Shown: one piece after another, positions 8,299 through 16,819 of the stretch | Position numbering within the stretch: position 1 is the stretch's first letter | How the letters are laid out: every line of letters begins with the position of its first letter | Assembly: GCA_016718275.1 (NCBI GenBank) | Contig: JADKEA010000005.1 | Coordinates: 124,001-188,000, forward strand | Length of the DNA: 64,000 nucleotides | Direction of reading: 5' to 3' | From: Candidatus Villigracilis affinis | GTDB taxonomy: Bacteria > Chloroflexota > Anaerolineae > Anaerolineales > Villigracilaceae | Program-made: the position numbers and the translations under genes | The notes under the pieces: generated by a model | Told to the model about the DNA's origin: nothing | What the model saw: only the letters and a program-made list of their open reading frames with translations | The model's database searches: none

Positions 8299-8343
8299 GA
8301 TTGTGATACGTGAATTGATAAACTCAGGAAATACTCGATGATA

Positions 8344-8380
8344 AAAAAAATCCCCGCTCCATTTGGAACAGGGATTTTTT
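8344..8380 (-). terminator. Terminator of the RRM protein gene
   Basis: AAAAAATCCC pairs with GGGATTTTTT, with additional inner pairs, and a T-run follows on the minus strand. It lies about 28 nt after the RRM gene stop. Confidence 0.85.
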
Positions 8381-8407
8381 GATGCGATGTTTTTTGTACT
8401 TCGCTTG

Positions 8408-8659
8408 TTAGGCTTTTGGCTTGGCCACATTGACCTTGAGTACTTTATCGGCCAGTGAGTAATCATTGAACATGCTGATGGCCTTGTCTGCTTCAGCCTG
8501 TTCGGGCATGGAAACAAAAGCGAAGCCCTTCGACTGTCCCGTTCCCTTGTCCATGACGAGATCGACCGAAGAGACGGTTCCCGCGGTTGCGAACAAGGTA
8601 TTGATTTCAGCCTGTGTGGTGCTCTTGGCCAGGTTTCCTACGTAGATTCGAATATCCAT
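8408..8659 (-). CDS. RRM-domain RNA-binding protein
   Basis: An 83-residue single RNA-recognition-motif protein. RNP2 (IYVGNL, residues 5-10) and RNP1 (KGFAFVSM, about 44-51) are both intact, and the domain fills the protein. Such small glycine-poor RRM proteins in cyanobacteria and other bacteria bind single-stranded RNA and are often cold-induced. The gene is monocistronic, bounded by its own terminator downstream and a leader hairpin with a U-run upstream (8692-8730). GGAG sits about 12 nt before ATG, next to a small GC hairpin (8675-8687) that may limit access. Confidence 0.9.
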   Translation of the reverse strand: MDIRIYVGNLAKSTTQAEINTLFATAGTVSSVDLVMDKGTGQSKGFAFVSMPEQAEADKAISMFNDYSLADKVLKVNVAKPKA

Positions 8660-8674
8660 TTTTTACTGCTTTCT

Positions 8675-8687
8675 CCGGCACGGCCGG
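8675..8687 (-). promoter_or_regulatory. GC hairpin beside the RRM gene ribosome site
   Basis: CCGGC-CGT-GCCGG on the minus strand ends at the GGAG that precedes the RRM start codon. It could mask the ribosome site at low temperature or without a factor. Confidence 0.35.
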
Positions 8688-8691
8688 GATT

Positions 8692-8730
8692 AAAAAAATG
8701 ACCGCAACCCTATAAGAGGGTCGGCGGTCA
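8692..8730 (-). terminator. Attenuator-like hairpin in the RRM gene leader
   Basis: On the minus strand TGACCGC pairs with GCGGTCA and ACCCT with AGGGT, followed by seven T. This has intrinsic-terminator form but sits upstream of the RRM start, so it may control readthrough. Confidence 0.6.
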
Positions 8731-8768
8731 AGGTACGACAGGGAGATCCAGTTATTTCTTGCGCTTTC

Positions 8769-8799
8769 AGTGTAACACACATTCCCTCTGTAGACGCAA
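8769..8799 (-). promoter_or_regulatory. Possible promoter of the RRM gene
   Basis: An extended -10 (TG-T-TACACT, minus strand 8774-8769) lies 19 nt from TTGCGT. The -35 match and spacing are weak. Confidence 0.3.
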
Positions 8800-8899
8800 G
8801 GAGAGGATAGAGGATGGATAGAGGAGCGATATGGGGTGGATATAACGATGGAGTAAAAAGTGTTTCTAATTTTCCAGTCTTACAACTTTATAACCTGAT

Positions 8900-8928
8900 T
8901 TGACATCCTCCCCCTTTTTTGCTAAACT
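8900..8928 (+). promoter_or_regulatory. Sigma70-type promoter of the purine island
   Basis: TTGACA (8900-8905) and TAAACT (8923-8928) are spaced by 17 nt, about 54 nt before the amidohydrolase start. The elements are nearly identical in quality to the rsgA leader promoter. Confidence 0.75.
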
Positions 8929-8931
8929 AGA

Positions 8932-8946
8932 AGTTGTCAGACAACT
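8932..8946 (+). promoter_or_regulatory. Palindromic operator at the transcription start
   Basis: AGTTGTC-A-GACAACT is a perfect palindrome just after the -10 element. Its GT-n-AC core fits the GntR-family operator pattern, and a GntR-family gene (13222-13938) lies in the downstream operon, so autoregulation is plausible. Confidence 0.5.
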
Positions 8947-8981
8947 ACGCCAATCGCTAACTGCCAGAGGCTACCTTCCCA

Positions 8982-10358
8982 ATGACAACTCTACTCATAA
9001 AAAACGCCTATATTGTCACCATGGACGACCATCAGCGGGAGATTCCAGAAGGTGGCATGTTCATTCGTCGCGGCCTCATTCAAGAGGTCGGCCCCATGAA
9101 CGAACTTCCAACAACTGCCGATGAAGTCCTCGATCTCAAGGGGCATGTCGTTTTCCCGGGCCTCGTCAACACCCATCATCATTTTTATCAAACCCTCACA
9201 CGCGCCGTCCCCGCCGCGCAGGATGCAAATCTATTCAACTGGCTGAAGACCCTCTACCCGATCTGGGCGCGGCTTCAACCCGATGATATTTTTGTCTCGA
9301 CTCAGACCGCATTGGCAGAACTCGCCCTTTCGGGATGTACCACCGCATCGGATCATCTCTACCTGTTTCCAAACGGTTCAAAACTGGACGATGAAATTGC
9401 TGCGGCCTCCGAGATCGGGGTCCGCCTGCAGGCATCGCGCGGTTCCATGAGCCTCGGTGAATCCAAAGGCGGATTGCCCCCCGATTCAGTCGTGGACACC
9501 GAAGACAACATCCTCAAAGATTCCCAGCGTCTCATCGAAAAATACCACGACGCCAAACCCGGCGCGATGACTCAAATTGTCCTTGCACCATGCTCGCCGT
9601 TCAGCGTCACATCAGATTTGATGAAACAGTCCGCAAAGCTGGCGCGCGAATACGGCGTGCATTTGCACACGCATCTCGCTGAGACCGAAGACGAAGAAAA
9701 ATTCTGCATGCAAATGTTCGGTCATCGTCCTGTGGGATACATGCAGGAAGTGGATTGGGTGGGGGATGACGTCTGGTTCGCGCATGCGGTGTGGGTCAAT
9801 GACGAAGAGATTCAAGTCTTTGCAAAACATAACTGCGGTGTGGCGCATTGTCCCACCTCGAATATGCGCCTGGCTTCGGGTATTGCACCCATTAAGGAAT
9901 ATCGCAAGGCGGGTGTCAACGTGGGCCTCGGCGTGGATGGTTCCGCCTCCAATGATGGCTCGCATCTGCTGGCTGAAGTCCGCAATGCCATGCTCGTGTC
10001 CCGCGTCAAAGAGGGATTAACGGGCTATTCCCTTTCCAACGATCCAAACCGAAAATTGATGACCGCCCGCGAAGCCCTGCATCTTGGCACACGCGGCGGC
10101 GCAGCGGTATTGGGCCGAACTGACATCGGCAGCCTCGAAGCTGGCAAGTGCGCCGACTTCTTCGCCATCAACTTGAACAAGCTCGGCTTTGCTGGTATGC
10201 ACGACCCTGTCTCTGCCGTGGTGTTCGGGCAGCCCGTCAATGCGGACTACACCGTTGTCAACGGAAAATTTGTTGTGAAGGAAGGTCAACTTGCGACAGT
10301 GGATCAGGGCAGATTGATCGAGAAACATAACAAGGCAGCAAAACGATTGCTGGCATGA
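8982..10358 (+). CDS. 8-oxoguanine deaminase-like amidohydrolase
   Basis: A 458-residue member of the AtzA/TrzN/SsnA amidohydrolase family. Metal and catalytic residues are visible: HHH at 65-67, HTHLAETEDE in mid-protein, HAVW, HCPTSNMRL, and GVDGSASND carrying the catalytic Asp. Whole-length similarity is strongest to 8-oxoguanine deaminases, which release ammonia from 8-oxoguanine to give urate; SsnA, the related E. coli purine-cluster protein, is the alternative. It opens the purine island directly after the promoter and operator at 8900-8946. GAGG about 11 nt upstream is a modest ribosome site. Confidence 0.8.
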   Translation: MTTLLIKNAYIVTMDDHQREIPEGGMFIRRGLIQEVGPMNELPTTADEVLDLKGHVVFPGLVNTHHHFYQTLTRAVPAAQDANLFNWLKTLYPIWARLQPDDIFVSTQTALAELALSGCTTASDHLYLFPNGSKLDDEIAAASEIGVRLQASRGSMSLGESKGGLPPDSVVDTEDNILKDSQRLIEKYHDAKPGAMTQIVLAPCSPFSVTSDLMKQSAKLAREYGVHLHTHLAETEDEEKFCMQMFGHRPVGYMQEVDWVGDDVWFAHAVWVNDEEIQVFAKHNCGVAHCPTSNMRLASGIAPIKEYRKAGVNVGLGVDGSASNDGSHLLAEVRNAMLVSRVKEGLTGYSLSNDPNRKLMTAREALHLGTRGGAAVLGRTDIGSLEAGKCADFFAINLNKLGFAGMHDPVSAVVFGQPVNADYTVVNGKFVVKEGQLATVDQGRLIEKHNKAAKRLLA

Positions 10359-10389
10359 TTAGCCCGAATAATTACAGGTTGCCTGAATT

Positions 10390-10695
10390 ATGAGTGAACT
10401 CTTTATTGGCTTTTTCCTGGGCTGGCCTGCTGTCGTTGTCACAGCAATACTCGCCGTGATCGGTTTGCTCAGGGATAATTATCGCTTTCTTGTCGCTGCA
10501 GCCATTTTGGCGCTTCCTTTTTCGTGGCTTCTGAGCGGATTTCCCATCATTCGGTCGCCTGTGTTTTTATTGCCGTTGCTGCTCTTTGCTTCTGGATACT
10601 TTATTAACCGTGGAAGAGAGATGATCGCATGGCTTCTCGCGGTCCCATACTTTTTGACGATCTGGCTGTTGATCAACGCGGTTTCAGCGCAATGA
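10390..10695 (+). CDS. Small membrane protein, tandem paralog 1
   Basis: A 101-residue protein with about four hydrophobic segments and little polar sequence. It is the first of three adjacent related proteins (with 10734-11045 and 11089-11403) sharing the order: short N-terminal helix, two-helix core with PFSWLL/PI-Y, a PVFLLPLL-like segment, then a W-rich helix ending near ALLA/WAWL. No known domain recognised. It lies between two purine deaminase genes on the same strand, so a role in membrane handling of that pathway is conceivable but unsupported. Confidence 0.6.
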   Translation: MSELFIGFFLGWPAVVVTAILAVIGLLRDNYRFLVAAAILALPFSWLLSGFPIIRSPVFLLPLLLFASGYFINRGREMIAWLLAVPYFLTIWLLINAVSAQ

Positions 10696-10733
10696 AATCA
10701 AATTGATGGGATGAACAATGATTGGTTGCAGAC

Positions 10734-11045
10734 ATGAGCCAAATTCTCATTCCCCTGCTTTTTTGGCTGTCCATTCCCGCTTCGTTGACGTTTTCCGTCA
10801 TCGGCGTGCTGAAAAACAGATATTGGTTTGTGCTGATCGGCGCAGTGCTGATCTTCCCGATCGCTTACTACTTTAATGGTTCTCCGACCTTTTATGGATA
10901 TGGCCTCTTTCTGCCCGTCTTTCAAGTCATCTCTGCGGCGGCGGTAAAGGAGGGGTACAAATTATGGGCATGGTTGTTTTTAACGCCCGCATTCCTGGTC
11001 GTTTTTTGGTTTATTTTCGTCGTGTTATCTTACCAGTTTTCATGA
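10734..11045 (+). CDS. Small membrane protein, tandem paralog 2
   Basis: A 103-residue polytopic membrane protein. It shares with its neighbours the pattern V-I-G-x-L-x-x-x-Y-x-F/W-x-L-I-G-A, F-P-I-A-Y, L-F-L-P-V-F-Q and K-x-W-A-W-L-F-x-x-P. ATG 10734 is selected; an in-frame TTG at 10722 would add four residues. Function unknown. Confidence 0.6.
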   Translation: MSQILIPLLFWLSIPASLTFSVIGVLKNRYWFVLIGAVLIFPIAYYFNGSPTFYGYGLFLPVFQVISAAAVKEGYKLWAWLFLTPAFLVVFWFIFVVLSYQFS

Positions 11046-11088
11046 AGTGATTTTGAAAACATAGATTATTGAGAGGAGCTTAGACATC

Positions 11089-11403
11089 ATGTTTGATAGT
11101 GTTCTTCCGATCATTTTTAGCTGGCCCTTTGTTGCTTTTTCTTTGATCGCAACGGTGGTCGGTATTTTGTACGAGATCCCGTTCCTGGTGATTCTGGGTG
11201 CGATAACCATTGTGCCGTTCTCTTATCAATTGAATAATGTGCAATATTTTCGCGGCGTTGCCTTTTTTCTACCGGTGCTTCAGCTTTTTTCCGCTTGGGC
11301 GCTGAAAGAGGAAAGAAACGTTTGGGCTTGGGTTTTGTTTGCGCCCACGATTGCCATCATTCTCTGGCTGTTTGTTATCAACTCGATCATCGGATTTTTC
11401 TAG
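11089..11403 (+). CDS. Small membrane protein, tandem paralog 3
   Basis: A 104-residue polytopic membrane protein, clearly related to the two preceding ones (FFLPVLQLFSAWALKEE and WAWVLFAP blocks). A good ribosome site, GAGGAG, lies about 10 nt upstream. The adenine deaminase gene begins 20 nt after its stop, so cotranscription is likely. Function unknown. Confidence 0.65.
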   Translation: MFDSVLPIIFSWPFVAFSLIATVVGILYEIPFLVILGAITIVPFSYQLNNVQYFRGVAFFLPVLQLFSAWALKEERNVWAWVLFAPTIAIILWLFVINSIIGFF

Positions 11404-11423
11404 GTCGTTTCACTGGAGACTTT

Positions 11424-13214
11424 ATGACATCGTCCACCAAACTTACCCGCTCACTCGTTGATGTAGCCATGGGGCGAGCGCCCGCTGACCTTGTGATCCG
11501 CGGCGGCAAATGGGTGTGTGTGCAATCGGGAGAGATCGTTCCCGATACAGACATTGCCATTGTGAATGGACACATCGCATTTGTCGGGCGGGATGCCAGC
11601 CATGCCATTGGCAAGAAGACAAAGGTGATCGAAGCGAAGGGACGTTACCTTGTCCCGGGCCTGCTTGACGGTCACATGCACGTTGAATCGGGTATGGTCA
11701 CAGTGACAGAGTTCGTGCGGACAGTGGCAGTGCGTGGCACGACAGGCATGTTCATTGACCCGCATGAGATCGCGAATGTCTTTGGTCTTAAAGGCGTGAA
11801 GTTGATGGTGGACGAGGCCCAGAAACAGCCCATCCATGTTTGGGTGCAGATGCCTTCCTGCGTGCCCTCGGCCCCTGGGCTTGAAACGCCGGGCTCTTCC
11901 ATTGGTCCAAAGGAAGTGGCAGAAGCCATGACGTGGAAAGGCATCATCGGCCTCGGTGAGATGATGAATTTCCCCGGGGTGTTCATGGGTGATAAAAAGA
12001 TGCTCGATGAAATGTCCGCGACCCATGCGGCGGGGAAGACCATTGGCGGGCATTATGCCTCGCCTGATCTCGGTCTTCCGTTTCACGGGTATGTGGCGGG
12101 TGGCGCGGAAGATGACCACGAAGGTACCCGCATCGACGACGCTATTGCACGTGTGCGGCAGGGCATGAAACCCATGCTGCGATATGGTTCAGCGTGGCAT
12201 GATGTGGCGAATCAGGTCAAGGTGATCACTGAAAAGAAAATGGATTCGCGCCGCTTTATTCTTTGCACGGATGATTCTCACGCGGAAACGCTCACCGTCG
12301 AAGGGCACATGGACCGTGTTCTGCGCCATGCGATTAGTGAAGGTTTGAATCCCATGACGGCGATCCAGATGATGACGATCAATACCGCCGAGCATTTCGG
12401 TCTCACCAAAGAGATGGGCATGATCGCGCCTGGTCGTTGGGCGGACGTGCTTTTGGTGGACGACCTGATGAATTTCAAAGCCGATGTCGTGATCGCAAAA
12501 GGACAGGTCATCGCAGAGAAGGGTGAGTTGCTGGTCAAACTTCCTTCGGTGAAATATCCACGCTGGGCGACGAAGTCGGTGCATTTGAAGCGGCCTCTCA
12601 AGGCGGAGGATTTTGCCCTTCGGACGAGAGCAGTTCACGGGTCCGAAGTGGATGCGCATGTCATCGGTGTGATCGAGAATCAGGCGCCGACTCGTCATCT
12701 GCGGATGAAGGTCAAAGCTGAAAACGGAGAAGTCAAAGCCGATATTAAACGCGACATCGCGAAGATCGCCGTGGTGGAACGTCATCGCGCGACTGGCAAG
12801 GTGATGGTGGGCTTGATCAGCGGACTTGGATTTACGCGGCCGTGCGCAATCGGTTCAACTGTGGCGCATGACAGCCATCATATGATCGTGGTGGGTACGG
12901 ATGATGAGAATATGGCGATTGCCGCAAATGAACTGGCGAAGTGCGGCGGCGGTCAGGTTGTGGTGATGAATGGTGAAGTGATCGGGCGGGTGGAGTTGCA
13001 GATCGCAGGTTTGATGTCGAACGAGCGCGCGGATGTGGTGGCGAAGAAAGCCGCCACGGTGCTCGACGGTTTCAAAATTTGCGGCAGTGAATTGAATAAC
13101 CCGAATATGCAATTGAGTTTGTCGGCGCTTGTGGTGATCCCCGAATTGCGGATCTCAGACAAGGGCCTTGTGGACGTAACGAATTTTGATTTTATATCCG
13201 TGTTGGACGAGTGA
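11424..13214 (+). CDS. ade: Adenine deaminase
   Basis: A 596-residue amidohydrolase converting adenine to hypoxanthine plus ammonia. Diagnostic segments include DGHMHVESGM with the metal-binding His pair, DPHEIANV, MPSCVPS, GLGEMMNFP, DDSHAET, and the C-terminal domain with NMQLSLSALVVIPELRISD. Length matches Ade of Bacillus and E. coli. ATG 11424 follows GGAG by 5 nt; the longer upstream reading frame runs through the preceding gene. It sits 8 nt before a GntR regulator and feeds hypoxanthine to the xanthine dehydrogenase encoded further downstream. Confidence 0.93.
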   Translation: MTSSTKLTRSLVDVAMGRAPADLVIRGGKWVCVQSGEIVPDTDIAIVNGHIAFVGRDASHAIGKKTKVIEAKGRYLVPGLLDGHMHVESGMVTVTEFVRTVAVRGTTGMFIDPHEIANVFGLKGVKLMVDEAQKQPIHVWVQMPSCVPSAPGLETPGSSIGPKEVAEAMTWKGIIGLGEMMNFPGVFMGDKKMLDEMSATHAAGKTIGGHYASPDLGLPFHGYVAGGAEDDHEGTRIDDAIARVRQGMKPMLRYGSAWHDVANQVKVITEKKMDSRRFILCTDDSHAETLTVEGHMDRVLRHAISEGLNPMTAIQMMTINTAEHFGLTKEMGMIAPGRWADVLLVDDLMNFKADVVIAKGQVIAEKGELLVKLPSVKYPRWATKSVHLKRPLKAEDFALRTRAVHGSEVDAHVIGVIENQAPTRHLRMKVKAENGEVKADIKRDIAKIAVVERHRATGKVMVGLISGLGFTRPCAIGSTVAHDSHHMIVVGTDDENMAIAANELAKCGGGQVVVMNGEVIGRVELQIAGLMSNERADVVAKKAATVLDGFKICGSELNNPNMQLSLSALVVIPELRISDKGLVDVTNFDFISVLDE

Positions 13215-13221
13215 GGCGAGA

Positions 13222-13938
13222 ATGTCAAATTTTCCTTTTCAACGATTACAGGTCGACCTGGCAGCATTGATTGCGCGAACTCCTGCGGGTCAGCGCCTGC
13301 CTTCGGAACCCGAGCTTGCAAAACAGCTGGGAGTTTCTCGCGCCACACTTCGTGAGGCCATGCGCGCTTTTGAAACGCAGGGCTTGATCCGCAGGCGTCA
13401 GGGTTCTGGCACGTTCGTGGTCGGCAAGATGCGCGGCCTGCTTGATAACGGTCTTGAAGTGCTTGAAAGCCTTGAGACCATGGCAAAGCGTTTGGGCCTG
13501 GAAGTTTCAGTGAGCGACCTGAGTGTTGAATCGCTTCCCGCTGATGACGATGCCGCGACTGCACTGGGTGTTCCCAGCGGAACGCCCCTGACACGTGTCA
13601 GACGTGTGGTGCGCGCCGATGGCAGACCTGTTGCTTATCTTGTGGATATTTTGCCCGAGGCGATCCTGCATGTAGAGGATCTGCCCGTCGATTTTCACGG
13701 CTCTGTTCTGGACTTTTTGCTTGATCGTGGCGATCCTTTGAGGACTTCCCGCGCGAATGTCAGTGCCATCGGCGGAACGGCAGAGGTTGCCAAGGCGCTT
13801 GAGATCCAGCGCGGCGATGTGCTGCTACATTTTTATTCACAGCTTTTCGATGAAGAGAACAGGATCGTGGATTATTCATTGAGTTACTTCATCCCTGGTT
13901 ATTTCCATTTCCATATCATGCGCCGTGTGGGTGCGTAA
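13222..13938 (+). CDS. GntR-family transcriptional regulator (HutC-like, UTRA domain)
   Basis: A 238-residue regulator: N-terminal winged helix with RLPSEPELAKQLGVSRATLREAMRAF near residues 25-50 and a ligand-binding UTRA domain behind it. The wing RRRQGSGTFV is intact. The gene starts 7 nt after ade and so belongs to the same operon. The palindrome at 8932-8946 fits a GntR operator and would allow feedback by a purine-related effector; the effector is unknown. Confidence 0.88.
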   Translation: MSNFPFQRLQVDLAALIARTPAGQRLPSEPELAKQLGVSRATLREAMRAFETQGLIRRRQGSGTFVVGKMRGLLDNGLEVLESLETMAKRLGLEVSVSDLSVESLPADDDAATALGVPSGTPLTRVRRVVRADGRPVAYLVDILPEAILHVEDLPVDFHGSVLDFLLDRGDPLRTSRANVSAIGGTAEVAKALEIQRGDVLLHFYSQLFDEENRIVDYSLSYFIPGYFHFHIMRRVGA

Positions 13939-14025
13939 AATAGCGTAATTTCCAACGTATGCATGCAAGGTGTAAAACTTTGCGGACCATCGTTGAATCA
14001 TTTTTTCATGCAACAAGGAGTTCAA

Positions 14026-15219
14026 ATGTCTATTCAGGAGATACAAAAAAGAGTTCAGGCTTCCCGTGAGGATATTATCGAATTCATGCGCGAGATCGTT
14101 GCCATTCCTTCGATGGATTCACAATTGAAGGATGTGGGGGAACGCATCGCCGCGGAAATGAACAAACTTGGCTTCGATGAAGTCCGTTTTGACAAGATGG
14201 GCAATATCATGGGGCGCATTGGCAATGGCAAGCGGGTCATTGTGTACGATTCGCATATCGATACGGTGGGTATCGGTGATCCGCACGAATGGGAGTGGGA
14301 TCCGTTCAAAGGCAAGATCGAGGATGGCATTCTGTATGCGCGCGGCGCCTGCGATGAAAAAGGCTCCACGCCGGGCATGGTCTACGGCCTCGCCATGGCC
14401 CGTGACCTGGGTCTGCTTGAAGGCTGGACCGCCTATTACTTCGGCAACATGGAAGAATGGTGTGATGGCATTGCCCCCAACACCTTCGTTGAAGTGGACC
14501 CGAAAGTGAAGCCCGATTTTGTGGTCATTGGCGAGCCAACCAAGATGCTGGTCTATCGTGGGCATAAGGGTCGCCTTGAAATGAAGGTGACCGCCAAGGG
14601 TAAATCGGCCCATGCAGCGAGCAATCATCTGGGTGATAACGCCATTTACAAGCTGCTTCCCGTCATCGCGGGCATTCGCGATTTGGAACCCAAACTTGGT
14701 GACCATGAGTTTTTGGGTCATGGCAAGATCACCGTTTCAGACCTGCATGTGAAGACCCCTTCGATCAATGCGGTGCCCGATGAAGCCGTCATTTTCATTG
14801 ACCGCCGCATGACCTTTGGTGAGACCAAGGAAGTGGTCAAGAAACAGGTGGAAGATCTGATCCCTGCCGAATTCAAAGACTCTGTGAAGCTTGAGGAATT
14901 GTTCTACGATGAACCTTCCTACACGGGCTTTGTCTTTCCCGTAGACAAGTACTTCCCAGCCTGGGCTCTGGAAGCGGAGCATCCGCTGGTGAAGGCTGGT
15001 CAGGAAGCCCGCACGCAGATCGGTTTGCCCGAGGCCGCCAGCAGCAAGTGGAACTTCTCCACCAATGGCATTTACTGGGCTGGCAAGGCTGGCATTCCGT
15101 CCATCGGCTTTGGCCCCGGCGATGAAGAGACTGCACATACCGTTCGTGATTCTGTTTCGCTGGAAGATATGGTCAAGGCGACAGAGTTCTATGCGATTTT
15201 GCCGAGCTTGATTAAATAA
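14026..15219 (+). CDS. ygeY: YgeY family M20 hydrolase
   Basis: A 397-residue M20-type metallohydrolase. Metal ligands are visible: YDSHIDTV, GACDEKG, MEEWCDG (the catalytic Glu region), IGEPTK and a late HTVRDSV. The sequence follows YgeY, a family linked to selenium-dependent purine catabolism clusters in E. coli and many anaerobes, rather than dipeptidases. In such clusters YgeY is thought to act on a ureido or amidino intermediate of purine ring opening. ATG 14026 follows AAGGAG by 5 nt. YgeW and carbamate kinase lie downstream. Confidence 0.85.
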   Translation: MSIQEIQKRVQASREDIIEFMREIVAIPSMDSQLKDVGERIAAEMNKLGFDEVRFDKMGNIMGRIGNGKRVIVYDSHIDTVGIGDPHEWEWDPFKGKIEDGILYARGACDEKGSTPGMVYGLAMARDLGLLEGWTAYYFGNMEEWCDGIAPNTFVEVDPKVKPDFVVIGEPTKMLVYRGHKGRLEMKVTAKGKSAHAASNHLGDNAIYKLLPVIAGIRDLEPKLGDHEFLGHGKITVSDLHVKTPSINAVPDEAVIFIDRRMTFGETKEVVKKQVEDLIPAEFKDSVKLEELFYDEPSYTGFVFPVDKYFPAWALEAEHPLVKAGQEARTQIGLPEAASSKWNFSTNGIYWAGKAGIPSIGFGPGDEETAHTVRDSVSLEDMVKATEFYAILPSLIK

Positions 15220-15226
15220 TTTATTC

Positions 15227-15256
15227 GTAGGGACACAGCGTCGCTGTGCTCCCTAC
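15227..15256. repeat. Palindromic element, copy 1
   Basis: GTAGGGACACAGCG and a matching right arm with one extra C, spaced by a single T. It abuts the ATG of the phosphatase-like gene. See copies at 17874 and 18873. Confidence 0.8.
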
Positions 15257-15787
15257 ATGGTGAATATGAAAACCCTCGAGATCCGCCGACACTCCATTCG
15301 TGACCATGCAGGTGACCACCTGAATCAAACAGGTGTAACCTTTGCGCGCTTGATCGGACAGAACATTGGTCCATTTGACCGTGTGATCACATCCGCATTG
15401 CCGCGTGCATTCGAGACAGCCATTGCAATGGGCTTTGCCGTGGATGAGCAAACTGAATTGCTGAACACCTACGGTCATGCCGTGGAGAAAGAAGCGCCCT
15501 GGCCGCAGACTTTTGACTTTTACGCTGAGGTGATCAAACACAACGGCGCGCCTGCGAAGTATGCCCATAAACTGGCAAAGTTTTATGCCAGTGTGATGGA
15601 TTTTATTTCCGAAGGCCGTTCAGCGCTGGTCGTTACTCATGGCGGAGTCGTTGAATTGGGCATCGTCGGCTGCCTGCCTGGCTTTGATTTTTCGGGTTGG
15701 GCAGACCCTGTCGATTATTGCGAGGGTGCAAGACTTTATTGGGATGATAAATTTGTTGATGCTGAAGTATTGCGCGTCAATAGATAA
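15257..15787 (+). CDS. Histidine phosphatase superfamily protein
   Basis: A 176-residue protein of the phosphoglycerate-mutase-like fold. The usual RHG motif reads RRHS near residues 10-13, and VVTHGGV (about residues 124-130) is the second catalytic His region. An SALPRA motif matches the family. Phosphate substrate unknown. Start is uncertain: ATG 15257 directly follows the palindrome and has no ribosome site; ATG 15266 would be shorter. Its place between ygeY and a BMP lipoprotein suggests it travels with the purine genes. Confidence 0.75.
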   Translation: MVNMKTLEIRRHSIRDHAGDHLNQTGVTFARLIGQNIGPFDRVITSALPRAFETAIAMGFAVDEQTELLNTYGHAVEKEAPWPQTFDFYAEVIKHNGAPAKYAHKLAKFYASVMDFISEGRSALVVTHGGVVELGIVGCLPGFDFSGWADPVDYCEGARLYWDDKFVDAEVLRVNR

Positions 15788-15812
15788 ATATAAAAACACT
15801 CGAAGGAACTTT

Positions 15813-16814
15813 ATGAATACGAATAGGAAACCACTTTTTCTTTTTACCTTCTTTTTGCTTGCGGCGCTTGTCGCGAGTATTCTGACGGGATGCGGCGGCG
15901 CAAAGCCCAAGGTTGCGCTCATGCTTGCGCGCGGTGGACTTGGTGACAAGGCCTTCAATGACAGCGCCAATGAAGGTTTGCAGAAAGCCATGCAAGACCT
16001 CGGCGTGGAGGTGAAAACTTTCGATTATCAACAGGATACGCAAAGCGAAAACGTCCGCAAGGCCGCGCAGGAAGGGTATCAACTGGTGATCGGTCTCGGT
16101 TCGGAAAATTCCGCGGCCATCACCGAAGTTGCGACAGAATTCCCTGACACGAAATTTGCGCTAGTTGATGCGGTAGCCGAAGGCGCAAATGTCACCTCGG
16201 TCACATTCAGCGAACTCGAAGGCGATTTTCTCGCAGGCGCACTGGCGGCATTGTTGAGCGAAAATAACAAAGTTGCCTATCTGGGCGGTGCCGATGTGCT
16301 CGTCATTCGCCGCATTCAATTCGGCTTCGAGCAGGGTGTGAAGTACGTCAAGCCTGATGCGGAGATCGTTGTCAAATATGTTGCGGGTAAAGATGATTTC
16401 AGCGGCTTCTCGAAACCCGATGAAGCCAATGCGATCGCCGCGCAGCTTTATGCCGATGGAGTGGATCTCATTTATGCGGCGGCGGGCGGGTCCACTCTCG
16501 GGGCGATCGATGCCGCTAAATCGGCGAACCGCCTCATCGTTACGACAGGAAGCGATCAGCGTTACATCGCACCCGAGGTCGTGGTGACCAGTCGCACCAA
16601 GAATATGAATCAGGCGGTCTTCATGTTGATCGAATTGTTTACGAAGGATGAATTGCAAAGCGGATCGATCCAGCTCGATTACAAATCTGGCGGCATCGGT
16701 ATTGCGCCTCTTTCTGCGGACCTTGTGCCTGCTTCTGTTTCAAGTGCATTCGAAGCCATTCGGGCCGACCTTGAGTCGGGCGCCATTCAATTGGAGCCGT
16801 TTGTTGGTCAGTAA
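15813..16814 (+). CDS. BMP-family substrate-binding lipoprotein (orphan)
   Basis: A 333-residue basic membrane protein/PnrA-type binding protein. Signal peptide with lipobox LTGC (Cys about residue 28), then ARGGLGDKAFNDSANEGL, the typical N-terminal ligand-binding segment of nucleoside-binding BMPs. Family members bind purine nucleosides for ABC import. No ATPase or permease is adjacent; it could feed one of the two BMP transporters downstream. ATG 15813 with AAGGAA upstream; the longer frame beginning at 15639 overlaps the preceding gene. Confidence 0.85.
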   Translation: MNTNRKPLFLFTFFLLAALVASILTGCGGAKPKVALMLARGGLGDKAFNDSANEGLQKAMQDLGVEVKTFDYQQDTQSENVRKAAQEGYQLVIGLGSENSAAITEVATEFPDTKFALVDAVAEGANVTSVTFSELEGDFLAGALAALLSENNKVAYLGGADVLVIRRIQFGFEQGVKYVKPDAEIVVKYVAGKDDFSGFSKPDEANAIAAQLYADGVDLIYAAAGGSTLGAIDAAKSANRLIVTTGSDQRYIAPEVVVTSRTKNMNQAVFMLIELFTKDELQSGSIQLDYKSGGIGIAPLSADLVPASVSSAFEAIRADLESGAIQLEPFVGQ

Positions 16815-16819
16815 ATAAC

